Below, one piece after another: positions 28,007 through 37,128 of a stretch of DNA of 64,000 bases. Origin of the DNA: BPGX01 sp035405785 (GTDB lineage: Bacteria > Bacteroidota > Bacteroidia > B-17B0 > Aurantibacillaceae); assembly GCA_035405785.1 (NCBI GenBank), contig DAONJS010000002.1, positions 62,001-126,000 of the forward strand. Direction: 5' to 3'. Position 1 is the first letter of the stretch. The number at the start of each line of letters is the position of its first letter. A program made the translations under genes and the position numbers. Below the pieces are notes generated by a model, which had not been told where the DNA came from, searched no databases, and saw only the letters and a program-made list of their open reading frames with translations.

Positions 28007-28804
28007 ATGTCATTTAAACTAAAAATAATTTCAACGAATTTGCTTGAAGAATACAATTCACAAGTTGATAAAAATTTAACTTTTAATTTTGATTCATTAT
28101 CAAATTCTGAATTATCTACACATAATTTTAATTTTTACACTTCTGTTTCTGCAATTGCTTCATCAAAAATTGAAGGTGAAACACTGGATATTGACAGTTA
28201 TGTTAAGCACAAAATTTTAAACATTGAATATCAGCCGAATTTATTAGAAAAACCAAATGATTTATACAATGCTTATGTCTTTGCACAAAACAATAATCTT
28301 ACTTCTGAAAACTTTTTAATTGCTCATCGTATACTAACCAAACATTTATTGCCTGATAATAAACAAGGCATATATCGTAAATGCAATATGGTTATATTAG
28401 AACACAATACAGGAAAAATTCAATATGAAGCACCGCCACCAAATGAAGTAGAAAAATTAATGAAATTATTATGGGAAGATATTGAAGAATTGAAGATTAA
28501 GAATTTGAATGTCATCGAAGTGTTTTATTTTGCATCTTACATACATTTAGTTTTGGTAAATATTCATCCATTTGAAGATGGAAATGGCAGATCAGCAAGG
28601 TTAATTGAAAAATGGTTTTTAAGTGAAAAATTAGGTAAAAAAGCATGGTTTATTCAAAGCGAATTGTATTATTACAAGAATGTAAATGATTATTATAAAA
28701 ATTTGAACAGATTAGGTATGTTTTATGAACAATTAGATTATTCAAAGGCACTACCTTTTTTACTAATGCTTCCAAATGCTATTAAAGTGAAAAGTGAAGA
28801 GTGA
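28007..28804 (+). CDS. Fic family protein
   Basis: 265 residues. The Fic active-site motif is complete: HPFEDGNGRSAR. An N-terminal inhibitory-type helix may be present, since ASSKIEGE fits the (S/T)xxxE(G/N) motif and would block ATP binding in the resting state. Fic proteins usually transfer AMP to target proteins, and class II members are autoregulated by this N-terminal helix. The target is unknown. No antitoxin gene adjoins it. The ATG at 28007 (MSFKLKII) is chosen because the earlier TTG lies within the promoter. Confidence 0.92.
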   Translation: MSFKLKIISTNLLEEYNSQVDKNLTFNFDSLSNSELSTHNFNFYTSVSAIASSKIEGETLDIDSYVKHKILNIEYQPNLLEKPNDLYNAYVFAQNNNLTSENFLIAHRILTKHLLPDNKQGIYRKCNMVILEHNTGKIQYEAPPPNEVEKLMKLLWEDIEELKIKNLNVIEVFYFASYIHLVLVNIHPFEDGNGRSARLIEKWFLSEKLGKKAWFIQSELYYYKNVNDYYKNLNRLGMFYEQLDYSKALPFLLMLPNAIKVKSEE

Positions 28805-29120
28805 AGAGTGAAAAGTTTTTAGTTTTGAATTTTTAGTTTTGAGTTATATCGTCATTGCGAGGGCGTAAGCTCGAAGCAATCTCGTAAGAGACGTGGAATA
28901 AACATTAAAGATTATTTCACTTTGCTCGTAATGACGATTCAACTTTTGAGATTACTTCACCTGTGAAATTTATTATTTAATTTTTAAGTTGCATTATTTC
29001 ACAGGTTCGTAATAACGGAGTGACTTTACATTTGAGATTGCTTCGCTTTGCTCGCAATGACAATGGTTGACTTTAGAGATTGCTTCACTTTGTTCGTAAT
29101 GAAGACACATGAATTTCATG
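28805..29120. repeat. Heptads plus GTCATTGCGAG palindromes
   Basis: AGTGAAG/AGTGAAA and TTTTTAG heptads run to about 28848. A palindromic element at 28850-28936 follows (GTCATTGCGAG, GAAGCAATCTC, then the inverted GTAATGACG). Broken half-copies continue to about 29102. I see no gene. Confidence 0.75.
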
Positions 29121-29161
29121 GTTTCATAAAATCTTTAAACTTAAAACTAAAAATTAAAAGC

Positions 29162-29169
29162 TATTTTTG
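29162..29169 (+). promoter_or_regulatory. -7 element before the GT39-like gene
   Basis: TATTTTTG, only 8 bases before the ATG at 29178, implying a nearly leaderless transcript. No -33 TTTG. Confidence 0.5.
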
Positions 29170-29177
29170 CCGCAAGT

Positions 29178-30872
29178 ATGTTGAATTTGGACAACTTAAA
29201 TACAAGACAAATTTTTGCTATATTATTTATTTTTGCTTGTATATTGCTAATTCCATTTACGGGAAATGTGCATTTGTTTGATTGGGATGAAATTAATTTT
29301 GCTGAATGTGCCCGTGAAATGATTGTTACCAATACTTATCATACTGTTTTATTGAATTTTCAACCATTTTGGGAAAAACCACCATTATTTATTTGGATGC
29401 AAATTTTGAGTATGAAATTATTTGGTATTAGTGAATTTGCGGCAAGATTTCCAAATATTGTAAATGGTATCATTACAACACTTTTATTATTTTATTTTGG
29501 GCAAAAATGGTATTCAAGAAAATTTGGATTACTATGGTCAATGACACATATGGCTTGTTTTTTACCACATTTATATTTTAGATCTGGAATCATTGATCCG
29601 TGGTATAATTTATTTGGTCTGTTATCTTTAATTGGAATAATTGAATTAATACAAAATAAAAAACCTTTTTGGGCTATCATTTCTGGTATTTCTCTTGGAC
29701 TTGCAGTGCTTACAAAAGGACCTGCAATGGTTTTAATCATTGGTATTTCCGCAATCTTGTTATTTATCTTCTCAAAATATCAATTCTATCAAAAGCAATA
29801 TCTTAAACAATGGATAATTTTTTTATTAGTATTTTTATTATCAGGTGGGTCGTGGTTTTTATTTGAATATCTTTCAGGAAATTCAAGTATTATCAAGGGT
29901 TTTATAGATTATCAAATTCGCTTATTCAAAACAGAAGATTCAGGACATGCTGGTTTTCCATTATATCATTTTGTAGTTGTGTTATTTGGCTGCTTTCCTG
30001 CATCTGTAATTGCAATTCAGTATTTTTCTAAAAATGTTTCAAAGGACATTTATTCAAAAGCATTTGCCATTTTAATGCTGGTAGTGCTGATTATTTTCAG
30101 TATTGTAAAAACTAAAATTGTCCATTATTCATCGCTTACTTATTATTCAATAAGTTTTTTATCAACATATGTTTTATTACAAAAGATGAATTTTCAAAGA
30201 TGGCAAAAAATCTTGATGATAATTATTTCTTTCTTGATAGGTATTGTATTAATTTTTGCAAGTTATGTAGAAAAATGGAAAAGCAAAATTATTCCATTGA
30301 TAGAAAAAAATGATGTGTTTGCTGCAGAAAATCTTAAAATAAATGTGCAATGGTATGGTTATGAATTTTTATGTGGCGTTTTGTTGATTGTTTTATCAAT
30401 ATGGATTTTAAGAACTAAACATTTCAATTATCAGAAAATAATATTATTTTTTGTTGGAATGATGTTGTGGGTTAGTTTCACCATTAATTCATTTATAGGT
30501 AAAATAGAGCAATACAGTCAAAATAGTGCAATTAGTTTTATTCAATACTGTGCTGATAAACAAATAGAAGTGGATACTTATGGCTACAAAAGTTATGCCT
30601 ATTTATTTTATGGGAAAAGGAAACCATTAAATGATTCTGAAAAAATAAGATTAAATAACGAAATTATTAATCTTACAAATGCGGGCTATGATCCAATGTT
30701 TTCATACAATTTAGCATACTTAAACTGGCTAATCAATGATGATGAAAAATATCCTGTTTGTTTAGTTTGCAAAATACAGGATGAAGAAAAATTATTATCT
30801 ACAAAGAAGTTTATTAAACTTTATTCAAAAGGTGGTTATTCATTTTTTATGAAGCAGAAACTAAATCGGTAA
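29178..30872 (+). CDS. GT39/ArnT-like membrane glycosyltransferase
   Basis: 564 residues with about eleven to twelve helices. The first periplasmic loop holds the GT-C acidic motif FDWDEINFAECAREM, and FWEKPPLFIWMQ follows, a pairing typical of the ArnT/PMT family (GT83/GT39). Such enzymes move sugars from undecaprenyl-phosphate carriers to lipid A or proteins. The substrate is unknown. The last 26 bases overlap the convergent dioxygenase gene. Confidence 0.85.
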   Translation: MLNLDNLNTRQIFAILFIFACILLIPFTGNVHLFDWDEINFAECAREMIVTNTYHTVLLNFQPFWEKPPLFIWMQILSMKLFGISEFAARFPNIVNGIITTLLLFYFGQKWYSRKFGLLWSMTHMACFLPHLYFRSGIIDPWYNLFGLLSLIGIIELIQNKKPFWAIISGISLGLAVLTKGPAMVLIIGISAILLFIFSKYQFYQKQYLKQWIIFLLVFLLSGGSWFLFEYLSGNSSIIKGFIDYQIRLFKTEDSGHAGFPLYHFVVVLFGCFPASVIAIQYFSKNVSKDIYSKAFAILMLVVLIIFSIVKTKIVHYSSLTYYSISFLSTYVLLQKMNFQRWQKILMIIISFLIGIVLIFASYVEKWKSKIIPLIEKNDVFAAENLKINVQWYGYEFLCGVLLIVLSIWILRTKHFNYQKIILFFVGMMLWVSFTINSFIGKIEQYSQNSAISFIQYCADKQIEVDTYGYKSYAYLFYGKRKPLNDSEKIRLNNEIINLTNAGYDPMFSYNLAYLNWLINDDEKYPVCLVCKIQDEEKLLSTKKFIKLYSKGGYSFFMKQKLNR

Positions 30873-31842
30873 AAGTTCCCCATTTTTCTTTTTCGTCTTC
30901 TGTCCACAATTCAGGATAAAATATTCTTTTTTGAAATCTTGGCGGAAGATATTTTTGCCAGTTTGTGCCACCTGTGGCGGCAATATCGCATTTATCTTGT
31001 TGAAGGTATCTTGCAGCACTTTTGTAATGCACTAATGGCCATCTTACATTCACAGATAAATCTAATTCTTTCAGAGCATCTATTAATTCAGGATTTTTTC
31101 TTTCTTCTTCAGAAAGTGAAAGGTATTTTTGCCAAATGTTTTTATCAGAATAGTATTTTGCCCATTGAATAAATTGTTCCTGATATTTTTTTTCAAACTG
31201 AATAAGTGTATAAGTTTTTTTACCAGTGCTTACTTCAATAGCACCCTTTTTCCAGTAAATATGTTCATACATTTCTTCAATGCTTGCATTTTTTTCTTTT
31301 AATCTTTGACGATGTTCTTTATCTGTAAGGTTTATCATATCAGTAGAAGCCATTTCAATTAATCTATATTGAGCACTTTGAAAACCACTTGCAGGTAATA
31401 GTGCCATTCTGAATCTTAAAAATTGTTCCTTTTCCATTCCGTTAATCATTATTTCAAATGACTTTGTAAGTGCTTCAAAATATCTGATAATTCGCTTAAT
31501 TCTTTCAATAAAAAAATTAACATCCAACTTATCTTTCCAACCTAAATCCTGACCATTAGGCAATACATTTCTGCCATTATGAGCAATTTGATTGTATTCA
31601 TGCAAACACAATTTGAAATACAATTCAGTAATTTGATGATAAACAATAAAAATGGTTTCATCAGGAAAATCAGTTCTTGGTTTTTGCAAAGTCAGCAAAG
31701 TATCTACTGAAATATAATCCCAATAAGGTAAATAGTTTGAAATTAATAAACCATCCAAATAACTATTCACATCTTGCCCACTCAAAGCATATTTTTCAAA
31801 TAACAACTCTAATTTTTCCAGTGTATTTTTTTCTAATTCCAT
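30847..31842 (-). CDS. kynA: Tryptophan 2,3-dioxygenase
   Basis: 331 residues from the ATG at 31842; a TTG six codons upstream is less likely. Family motifs are FIVYHQITELYFKLCLHE with the haem-side histidine, FRMALLPASGFQSAQYR, and late NVRWPLVHYKSAARYL with the proximal histidine, then ATGGTNWQKYLPP. It opens the indole ring of tryptophan to N-formylkynurenine, the first kynurenine-pathway step. A RidA-type protein resembling aminomuconate deaminase lies 1.7 kb away. Confidence 0.95.
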   Translation of the reverse strand: MELEKNTLEKLELLFEKYALSGQDVNSYLDGLLISNYLPYWDYISVDTLLTLQKPRTDFPDETIFIVYHQITELYFKLCLHEYNQIAHNGRNVLPNGQDLGWKDKLDVNFFIERIKRIIRYFEALTKSFEIMINGMEKEQFLRFRMALLPASGFQSAQYRLIEMASTDMINLTDKEHRQRLKEKNASIEEMYEHIYWKKGAIEVSTGKKTYTLIQFEKKYQEQFIQWAKYYSDKNIWQKYLSLSEEERKNPELIDALKELDLSVNVRWPLVHYKSAARYLQQDKCDIAATGGTNWQKYLPPRFQKRIFYPELWTEDEKEKWGTFTDLVSAS

Positions 31843-31934
31843 ACTTTTAATTTTGGACAAAAATAGTAAAAAGTATATTTCACAATTCTAATTTTAAATC
31901 AACAAACAAAATCTTTAATCATTTTATTTTTCAT

Positions 31935-31942
31935 TACTTTTG
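31935..31942 (+). promoter_or_regulatory. -7 element before the DUF4139 gene
   Basis: TACTTTTG, 10 bases before the ATG at 31953. No -33 TTTG at the normal spacing. Confidence 0.5.
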
Positions 31943-31952
31943 CAAAAAAATT

Positions 31953-33578
31953 ATGAAAAGAATTATTTCAGTCATTCTAATGTTTCCTTTGATTGTATTT
32001 GCACAGGAAGAAATTAATGTAAAACATACATTATCAGAAGTTACAGTTTATTTAAATCAAGCACAACTCAAACACACAACATCAAACTTTTCTATACCTA
32101 AAGGACAACACACTTTAATTATTCAAGATGTATCTACTTCTATTATTCCTCAAACTATTCAAATTAGCGGACAAGGAAACTTTGTGATTTTATCAACTCA
32201 ATTCAGAAAAAATTTCATTCAAGAAAAAACAGTATCTAAACAAATTAAATTACTTGAAGATAGTTTAGAAAACCTGAAAAACAAAAAAAGCATTTTTGAA
32301 ATACAACTCAATACTTACGATAATGAAGAAGATTTATTACTTGCCAATAAAAACATTAAAGGTGATAATAACGGTGTAACTACTGCAGAATTAGAGAAAA
32401 TGGCTAACTTTTACAGAAACCGTCTTGTAGATATTCGCACTAAAAAGTTAGAATTATTACCTAAAATTAAAAAGTATAATGAACAAATCAATAAAATTCA
32501 AAATCAATTGAATGAATTGAATGCACAAAAAAATAAGCCAACAGGTGAATTATTGATTGAAGTTTATGCTAATGCTAATGTTCAAAATGCTAAAATAAAT
32601 TTTGAATATGTATGCGATAATGCTTACTGGATGCCTGAATATGAAATTAGAGTAAATGATTTGAAACAACCAGCACAACTTATATTGAAAGCACAAGTGG
32701 TTCAGAACACAGGTATTGACTGGAATAATGTATCACTTTCTTTATCATCCTCTTCCCCAAATTTAGATCATAACAAACCAATACTTAATCCATGGTATCT
32801 AAATTTTATTTCTTTTTATCCTGCTAAAAAATCCCTTTCAAAAGGAAAATATAGACAAAATCAAGAATTGGCTTATGCCGAAGAACCAGCCCCTGCTTCT
32901 GTAGCGATGAATCAAGATAATTATACAAAAAACACTGAATCTTTGTATGAACATACAAATATGCTTGATAAAGCCACAACACAAGAATATCAAATTCAAA
33001 TTCCCGTTACAGTTTTATCAAATAAAAAACCATCAAGAATTGATGTGCATTCTATCAATATATCTGCCAGATACTCTTATTATTCAGTACCTAAAATTAA
33101 CGAATCTGCTTACTTATTAGCAGAAATTACAGATTGGGAACAATATAATTTAATGCCTGCTCCGCTTTTCATATTCATTGAAAATACTTACATTGGGGAA
33201 TCTGAAATAAATCCTGATATTACAAAAGATACACTTCAAATTTCATTAGGTCAGGACAAATCAATTTCAGTAAAAAGACAAATGATTAAAAAATTCAATG
33301 AAAAGAAAATCATTGGAAATTCAAGAAAAGAAATTCGTGCGTATGAAATTAGTTTAAAAAACAAAAAGAACAGCAATATTGAAATTGTTGTAGAAGACCA
33401 AATTCCTATTTCTACGATTCAAGAAATTGAAGTAGAATTATTAGAATCACCTAATGCAGTTTATGATAAAACAACAGGTAAATTAATTTGGAAAATAAAT
33501 CTTAATCCTGGTGAAGAAAAAAAATTACAATTTAAATATTCTGTAAAATATCCAAAAGACAAAACCATCAATTTATGA
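31953..33578 (+). CDS. MuiA family protein (DUF4139)
   Basis: 541 residues. A signal peptide (to VFAQ) is followed by the DUF4140-type N-terminus VTVYLNQAQLKHTTSNFSI, a coiled coil around residues 85-185 with a break, and a C-terminal DUF4139 beta domain (ARYSYYSVPKINESAYLLAEI, then LEDQIPIS-like VVEDQIPIS). This is the layout of the mucoidy-inhibitor A family. Its molecular function is not established. It overlaps the RidA-type gene by 4 bases. Confidence 0.85.
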   Translation: MKRIISVILMFPLIVFAQEEINVKHTLSEVTVYLNQAQLKHTTSNFSIPKGQHTLIIQDVSTSIIPQTIQISGQGNFVILSTQFRKNFIQEKTVSKQIKLLEDSLENLKNKKSIFEIQLNTYDNEEDLLLANKNIKGDNNGVTTAELEKMANFYRNRLVDIRTKKLELLPKIKKYNEQINKIQNQLNELNAQKNKPTGELLIEVYANANVQNAKINFEYVCDNAYWMPEYEIRVNDLKQPAQLILKAQVVQNTGIDWNNVSLSLSSSSPNLDHNKPILNPWYLNFISFYPAKKSLSKGKYRQNQELAYAEEPAPASVAMNQDNYTKNTESLYEHTNMLDKATTQEYQIQIPVTVLSNKKPSRIDVHSINISARYSYYSVPKINESAYLLAEITDWEQYNLMPAPLFIFIENTYIGESEINPDITKDTLQISLGQDKSISVKRQMIKKFNEKKIIGNSRKEIRAYEISLKNKKNSNIEIVVEDQIPISTIQEIEVELLESPNAVYDKTTGKLIWKINLNPGEEKKLQFKYSVKYPKDKTINL

Positions 33579-33997
33579 TCACATCAAAATCAATACATTC
33601 CAGCAAAGCCGCAGAACCAGTGGGCTTGTATCCACATGCTAAAAGGGTAGGTAATCTTTTATTTTTAAGCGGCATTGGTCCTCGTGAAAGAGGAAGTAAA
33701 AAAATTCCAGGTGTAGTTTTAGATGAAAAAGGTAATGTTGTAAGTTATGATATAGCCGCCCAAACACATAGTGTTTTTCGCAATGTTAAAACCGTTCTTG
33801 AAGAAGCAGGTAGTAGTTTAGATAAAGTTATTGATGTAACTGTATTTTTAACCAATATGAAAGACGATTTCAAAACTTTTAATCAAATATGGGCTGAATA
33901 CTTCAAAGAAAATCCACCCTGCAGAACAACCGTGGAAGTCAATGCATTACCAACTCCTATTGCCATTGAATTCAAAGTTATTGCTATAATTGAATAA
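33575..33997 (+). CDS. RidA family protein, resembles 2-aminomuconate deaminase
   Basis: 140 residues. The YjgF/RidA fold is clear, with RTTVEVNALPTP near the end. The start KAAEPVGLYPHAKRVGNLLF followed by LSGIGPRERGSKKIPG is closer to the 2-aminomuconate deaminase branch than to general RidA. That enzyme acts late in tryptophan breakdown through aminomuconate. Its placement near tryptophan 2,3-dioxygenase agrees, but the intermediate enzymes are not in the window. Translation is coupled to the gene upstream (ATGA overlap). Confidence 0.8.
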   Translation: MITSKSIHSSKAAEPVGLYPHAKRVGNLLFLSGIGPRERGSKKIPGVVLDEKGNVVSYDIAAQTHSVFRNVKTVLEEAGSSLDKVIDVTVFLTNMKDDFKTFNQIWAEYFKENPPCRTTVEVNALPTPIAIEFKVIAIIE

Positions 33998-33999
33998 AT

Positions 34000-34608
34000 A
34001 TGAGAAATCATTTTGCGGTAATAATTCTAATTTTTGCTTTTTTCTTTATCTCACAAAATTTATCAGCACAACTTTTAGATTCTGCATCACTTGCAAAATG
34101 TAAAACTTTTACATCATTGGATTCTGCTTTATTACAACCGGATAATGTGATAAAATTAGTATTGCGAAAAAAGAAATTCAAATCATTTCCAAAAGAGATA
34201 TTTCAATTCAAAAACCTGCAATATCTGGATATTAGCAAAAATGATATTAAAGAAATTCCCGAAGAGATTGAACAATTGCCTTTATTACAATACTTTGCTT
34301 GTAGCAAATGTAATCTCTCTAAAATACCTAAAAATATTGGAAAATTAGAACATTTATATTACTTAAATTTAAATCAAAACAATATTGATTCATTACCTGA
34401 TGAAATTGGCAATTTGAAAAATCTAAAAGTGCTTGATTTGTGGGATAATAATTTATCTTATTTTCCATATTCACTTAACAAATTAGAAAATTTGCGGTTG
34501 ATGGATGTGAGAAGTATTTTATTAAATGAAAAACAACAGAATTATATTCAATCACTTTTACCAGATACAAAAATTTACTTTTCACCACCTTGTAAATGCT
34601 CGTGGTAA
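34000..34608 (+). CDS. Exported leucine-rich repeat protein
   Basis: 202 residues. A signal peptide (to about NLSAQ) is followed by about five leucine-rich repeats of 23 residues with the core LxxLxxLxLxxNxIxxLPxxI (for instance LQYLDISKNDIKEIPEEI). It ends in CKCSW. LRR domains bind proteins; the partner is unknown. It starts 2 bases after the RidA-type gene, so it is probably the third gene of that operon. Confidence 0.85.
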   Translation: MRNHFAVIILIFAFFFISQNLSAQLLDSASLAKCKTFTSLDSALLQPDNVIKLVLRKKKFKSFPKEIFQFKNLQYLDISKNDIKEIPEEIEQLPLLQYFACSKCNLSKIPKNIGKLEHLYYLNLNQNNIDSLPDEIGNLKNLKVLDLWDNNLSYFPYSLNKLENLRLMDVRSILLNEKQQNYIQSLLPDTKIYFSPPCKCSW

Positions 34609-34674
34609 TTAAAGAGTTTATTTGCAAAACGAAAAATTATTTTGCAAGTTTGTGCAATCTTAAATAAAACAACT

Positions 34675-36153
34675 ATGAATATATTTCGTAAAAAACCTAT
34701 TTGGGCTTATGAATCAGACGCTAAAAAGAGCGAACTTAAAAGAGTATTAGGAAGATGGGGATTAACATCATTAGGTATTGGAGCTATCATAGGCGGCGGT
34801 ATATTTACACTTACAGGAATAGCCGCTAATATCTATGCAGGACCTGCATTAGCCATTTCATTTTTAATAGCAGGCATTGGTTGTTTATTTGCCGCATTAA
34901 GTTACGCTGAATTTGCTTCTGTATTGCCTGTTGAAGGTTCGGCGTATGCTTATGCTTACGGTACTATTGGCGAATTTTTTGCATGGTTTATTGGATGGAA
35001 TTTGATTTTGGAATATATGATGGGAGCAACTACAGTTGCAGTGGCATGGAGTGGATATTTTGATAAATTGTTGCATTTATTTGGTATTAGTATTCCTTAT
35101 TATTTAGTAAATGATTATCCAACCGCTGTAAAAATTGCACAACAATTAGGAGAAGCACCACCATCTTTTGCTGTCAATATCCCAGCATTTGTTATTTCAT
35201 GGGTAGTTACATTGATTTTAGTGAAAGGTATAAAAGAAGCCGCAAGTACAAATAATATCATTGTTATATTAAAAGTAAGTGTTGTTTTGTTTGTAATTTT
35301 AGTAGGTGCATTTTATGTGAAAGTTGAAAACTGGCAACCTTTTATTCCTGAACCTGTTGTAAATCCACAAAATGGTGATGTACAATACGGCTGGCAAGGT
35401 ATTTTAACGGCGGCAACCATAGTATTTTTTGCATACATTGGTTTTGATGCTGTATCTACACAAGCAGGTGAGGCCGTTAATCCTAAAAAAGATGTTCCTT
35501 TTGCCATTATTGCTTCATTATTAATTTGCACTGCATTATACATTGCTGTTTCTTTGGTTCTAACAGGTATGGCAAGATATGATAAATTAGATTTGAAGGC
35601 ACCTGTTGCTTCAGCATTTGCAGAAGCAGGCATTCCTTGGGCAACTTATTTAATAACACTGGCGGCTACTTTAGGTTTGATTTCGGTAATGTTAGTAATG
35701 ATGTTAGGTCAAACAAGAATATTTTTAGGAATGGCAAAAGACAAACTCATTCCACCTTCTATATTTGGTGCTATTCATCCAAAATTTAAAACACCATACA
35801 AAAGCACCATATTGGTAGGGGGCATTATTTCAATTGTATCTGCAGTGACACCCATTCAAAATGTTTCTGAAATGACAAGTATGGGTACATTATTAGCATT
35901 TACAATGGTTTCTATTGCTGTGCTGGTATTAAGATACAAAGAACCTAATTTAGAAAGACCATTCAAAGTAAAAGCATTACCATTGATAGCAGGAGGTGGA
36001 GCATTATTTAATATCGTTTTAATGACTCAAGTAAGAAATGAAACTTGGCATGCATTTATCATTTGGGGAATTTTGGGGATTATTGTTTATTTTCTATATG
36101 GATATAAGCATTCTCGCTTAAATGAATTGTTACAAAAAGAAGAAAGCAAGTAA
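34675..36153 (+). CDS. APC family amino acid permease
   Basis: 492 residues with about twelve helices. The APC start is seen as LGRWGLTSLGIGAIIGGGIFTLTG, and ALSYAEFASVLPVEGSAYAYAY follows. It resembles cationic or branched-chain amino-acid transporters of the YfnA/CAT type. The ATG at 34675 (MNIFRKKPIW) is chosen; an earlier in-frame start would add 11 residues of no similarity. Its position after tryptophan-catabolism genes does not by itself identify the substrate. It overlaps the frame, but not the chosen start, of ccmB. Confidence 0.88.
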   Translation: MNIFRKKPIWAYESDAKKSELKRVLGRWGLTSLGIGAIIGGGIFTLTGIAANIYAGPALAISFLIAGIGCLFAALSYAEFASVLPVEGSAYAYAYGTIGEFFAWFIGWNLILEYMMGATTVAVAWSGYFDKLLHLFGISIPYYLVNDYPTAVKIAQQLGEAPPSFAVNIPAFVISWVVTLILVKGIKEAASTNNIIVILKVSVVLFVILVGAFYVKVENWQPFIPEPVVNPQNGDVQYGWQGILTAATIVFFAYIGFDAVSTQAGEAVNPKKDVPFAIIASLLICTALYIAVSLVLTGMARYDKLDLKAPVASAFAEAGIPWATYLITLAATLGLISVMLVMMLGQTRIFLGMAKDKLIPPSIFGAIHPKFKTPYKSTILVGGIISIVSAVTPIQNVSEMTSMGTLLAFTMVSIAVLVLRYKEPNLERPFKVKALPLIAGGGALFNIVLMTQVRNETWHAFIIWGILGIIVYFLYGYKHSRLNELLQKEESK

Positions 36154-36160
36154 TGATAAA

Positions 36161-36814
36161 ATGAAACAAATTTTTTCTCTCGTAAAAAAAGAGTTTGTTA
36201 TTGATTTTAGAGATGCTTCAGGAATAATGAGTATTTTTATTTATTTGATTGGTATTTTGTATGCCACATCTTTATTATTCAAAGGAAATTTTACATCAGT
36301 ATCTTATTCTTCAGTATTTTTAATTATATTTGTTTTTACATCTATTATTTCAACGCACAGAAATTTTTTGAAAGAAAATGCTGATAGTGGTTTATTTAAT
36401 TACATTTACTATTCACCTGAACAATTTATTGCAGGTAAAATAATTTATGGAACTTTAATTAATTTAATAATGGCTTTTCTTTTGATAGGTCTTTTTGTGA
36501 TTTTCAATGGTTCATTAATCAATAACTTAAATACTTTTATACTTACTATATCAGGTTTGTCAATAGGAATGGGCATTTTATTATCATTGATGGGAAGTAT
36601 TTCTGGAAAAACTCAAAATCATTTTGCTTTGATGAGTATATTAAGTTTTCCTTTACTTTTACCAATGCTAATCATATCTGCAAAATTATTGATAAGTGCT
36701 ATTGATGGATTGCCCATAAGTATGAGTGTAAAATATATTGTAAGTTTATACTTTTTAGATGTTATAGTTTTAGTATTATCGCTTATTCTTTTTCCACAAG
36801 TATGGGAGGAATAA
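36161..36814 (+). CDS. ccmB: Haem exporter-type membrane protein CcmB
   Basis: 217 residues with six helices. It opens with IFSLVKKEFVIDFRDASGI and has FNYIYYSPEQFIAGKIIYG, as in CcmB of cytochrome c maturation. CcmB is the membrane part of an ABC complex with CcmA. Neither ccmA nor ccmC adjoins it here, which is usual in some Bacteroidota. The ATG at 36161, 8 bases after the permease stop, is preferred. Confidence 0.85.
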   Translation: MKQIFSLVKKEFVIDFRDASGIMSIFIYLIGILYATSLLFKGNFTSVSYSSVFLIIFVFTSIISTHRNFLKENADSGLFNYIYYSPEQFIAGKIIYGTLINLIMAFLLIGLFVIFNGSLINNLNTFILTISGLSIGMGILLSLMGSISGKTQNHFALMSILSFPLLLPMLIISAKLLISAIDGLPISMSVKYIVSLYFLDVIVLVLSLILFPQVWEE

Positions 36815-37108
36815 TATTTAGTTTTTAGTTTTGAGTTTTTAATTTTTAATTTTTAGTTATGAGTTCTTAATTTTGAGTTTTATCGTCATTACGAGCGAAG
36901 CGAAGTAATCTCAAAAGTATTATCGTCATTGCGAGCGAAGCGAAGCAATCTCAAAAGTAATATTCACATAACAATTATGAGATTGCTTCGGGTATTCACC
37001 CTCGCAATGACGGGTATCTCATATGAGATTGCTTCGGACTGTCGTCCTCGCAATGACGATATAACTAAAAACTAAACACTAAAAATTAAAAACTCAAAAC
37101 TAAATATT
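36815..37108. repeat. Heptads flanking compound GTCATTGCGAG palindromes
   Basis: TTTTTAG/TTTTGAG/TTTTTAA heptads run from 36822 to 36880. Several palindromic units follow at 36884-37058, then inverse heptads (ACTAAAA, ATTAAAA, ACTCAAA) to 37106. The palindromic block is therefore bracketed by heptad arrays in opposite orientation. No gene. Confidence 0.8.
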
Positions 37109-37109
37109 G

Positions 37110-37117
37110 TATTTTTG
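37110..37117 (+). promoter_or_regulatory. -7 element before the MacB-like permease
   Basis: TATTTTTG, 11 bases before the ATG at 37129. The region of the -33 element is occupied by heptads and has no TTTG. Confidence 0.5.
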
Positions 37118-37128
37118 TCCTAAAAAAA

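Noticed and set aside
28007..28804. Fic toxin-antitoxin pair
   Set aside because: No small antitoxin gene lies on either side; an inhibitory-type motif appears within the protein itself.
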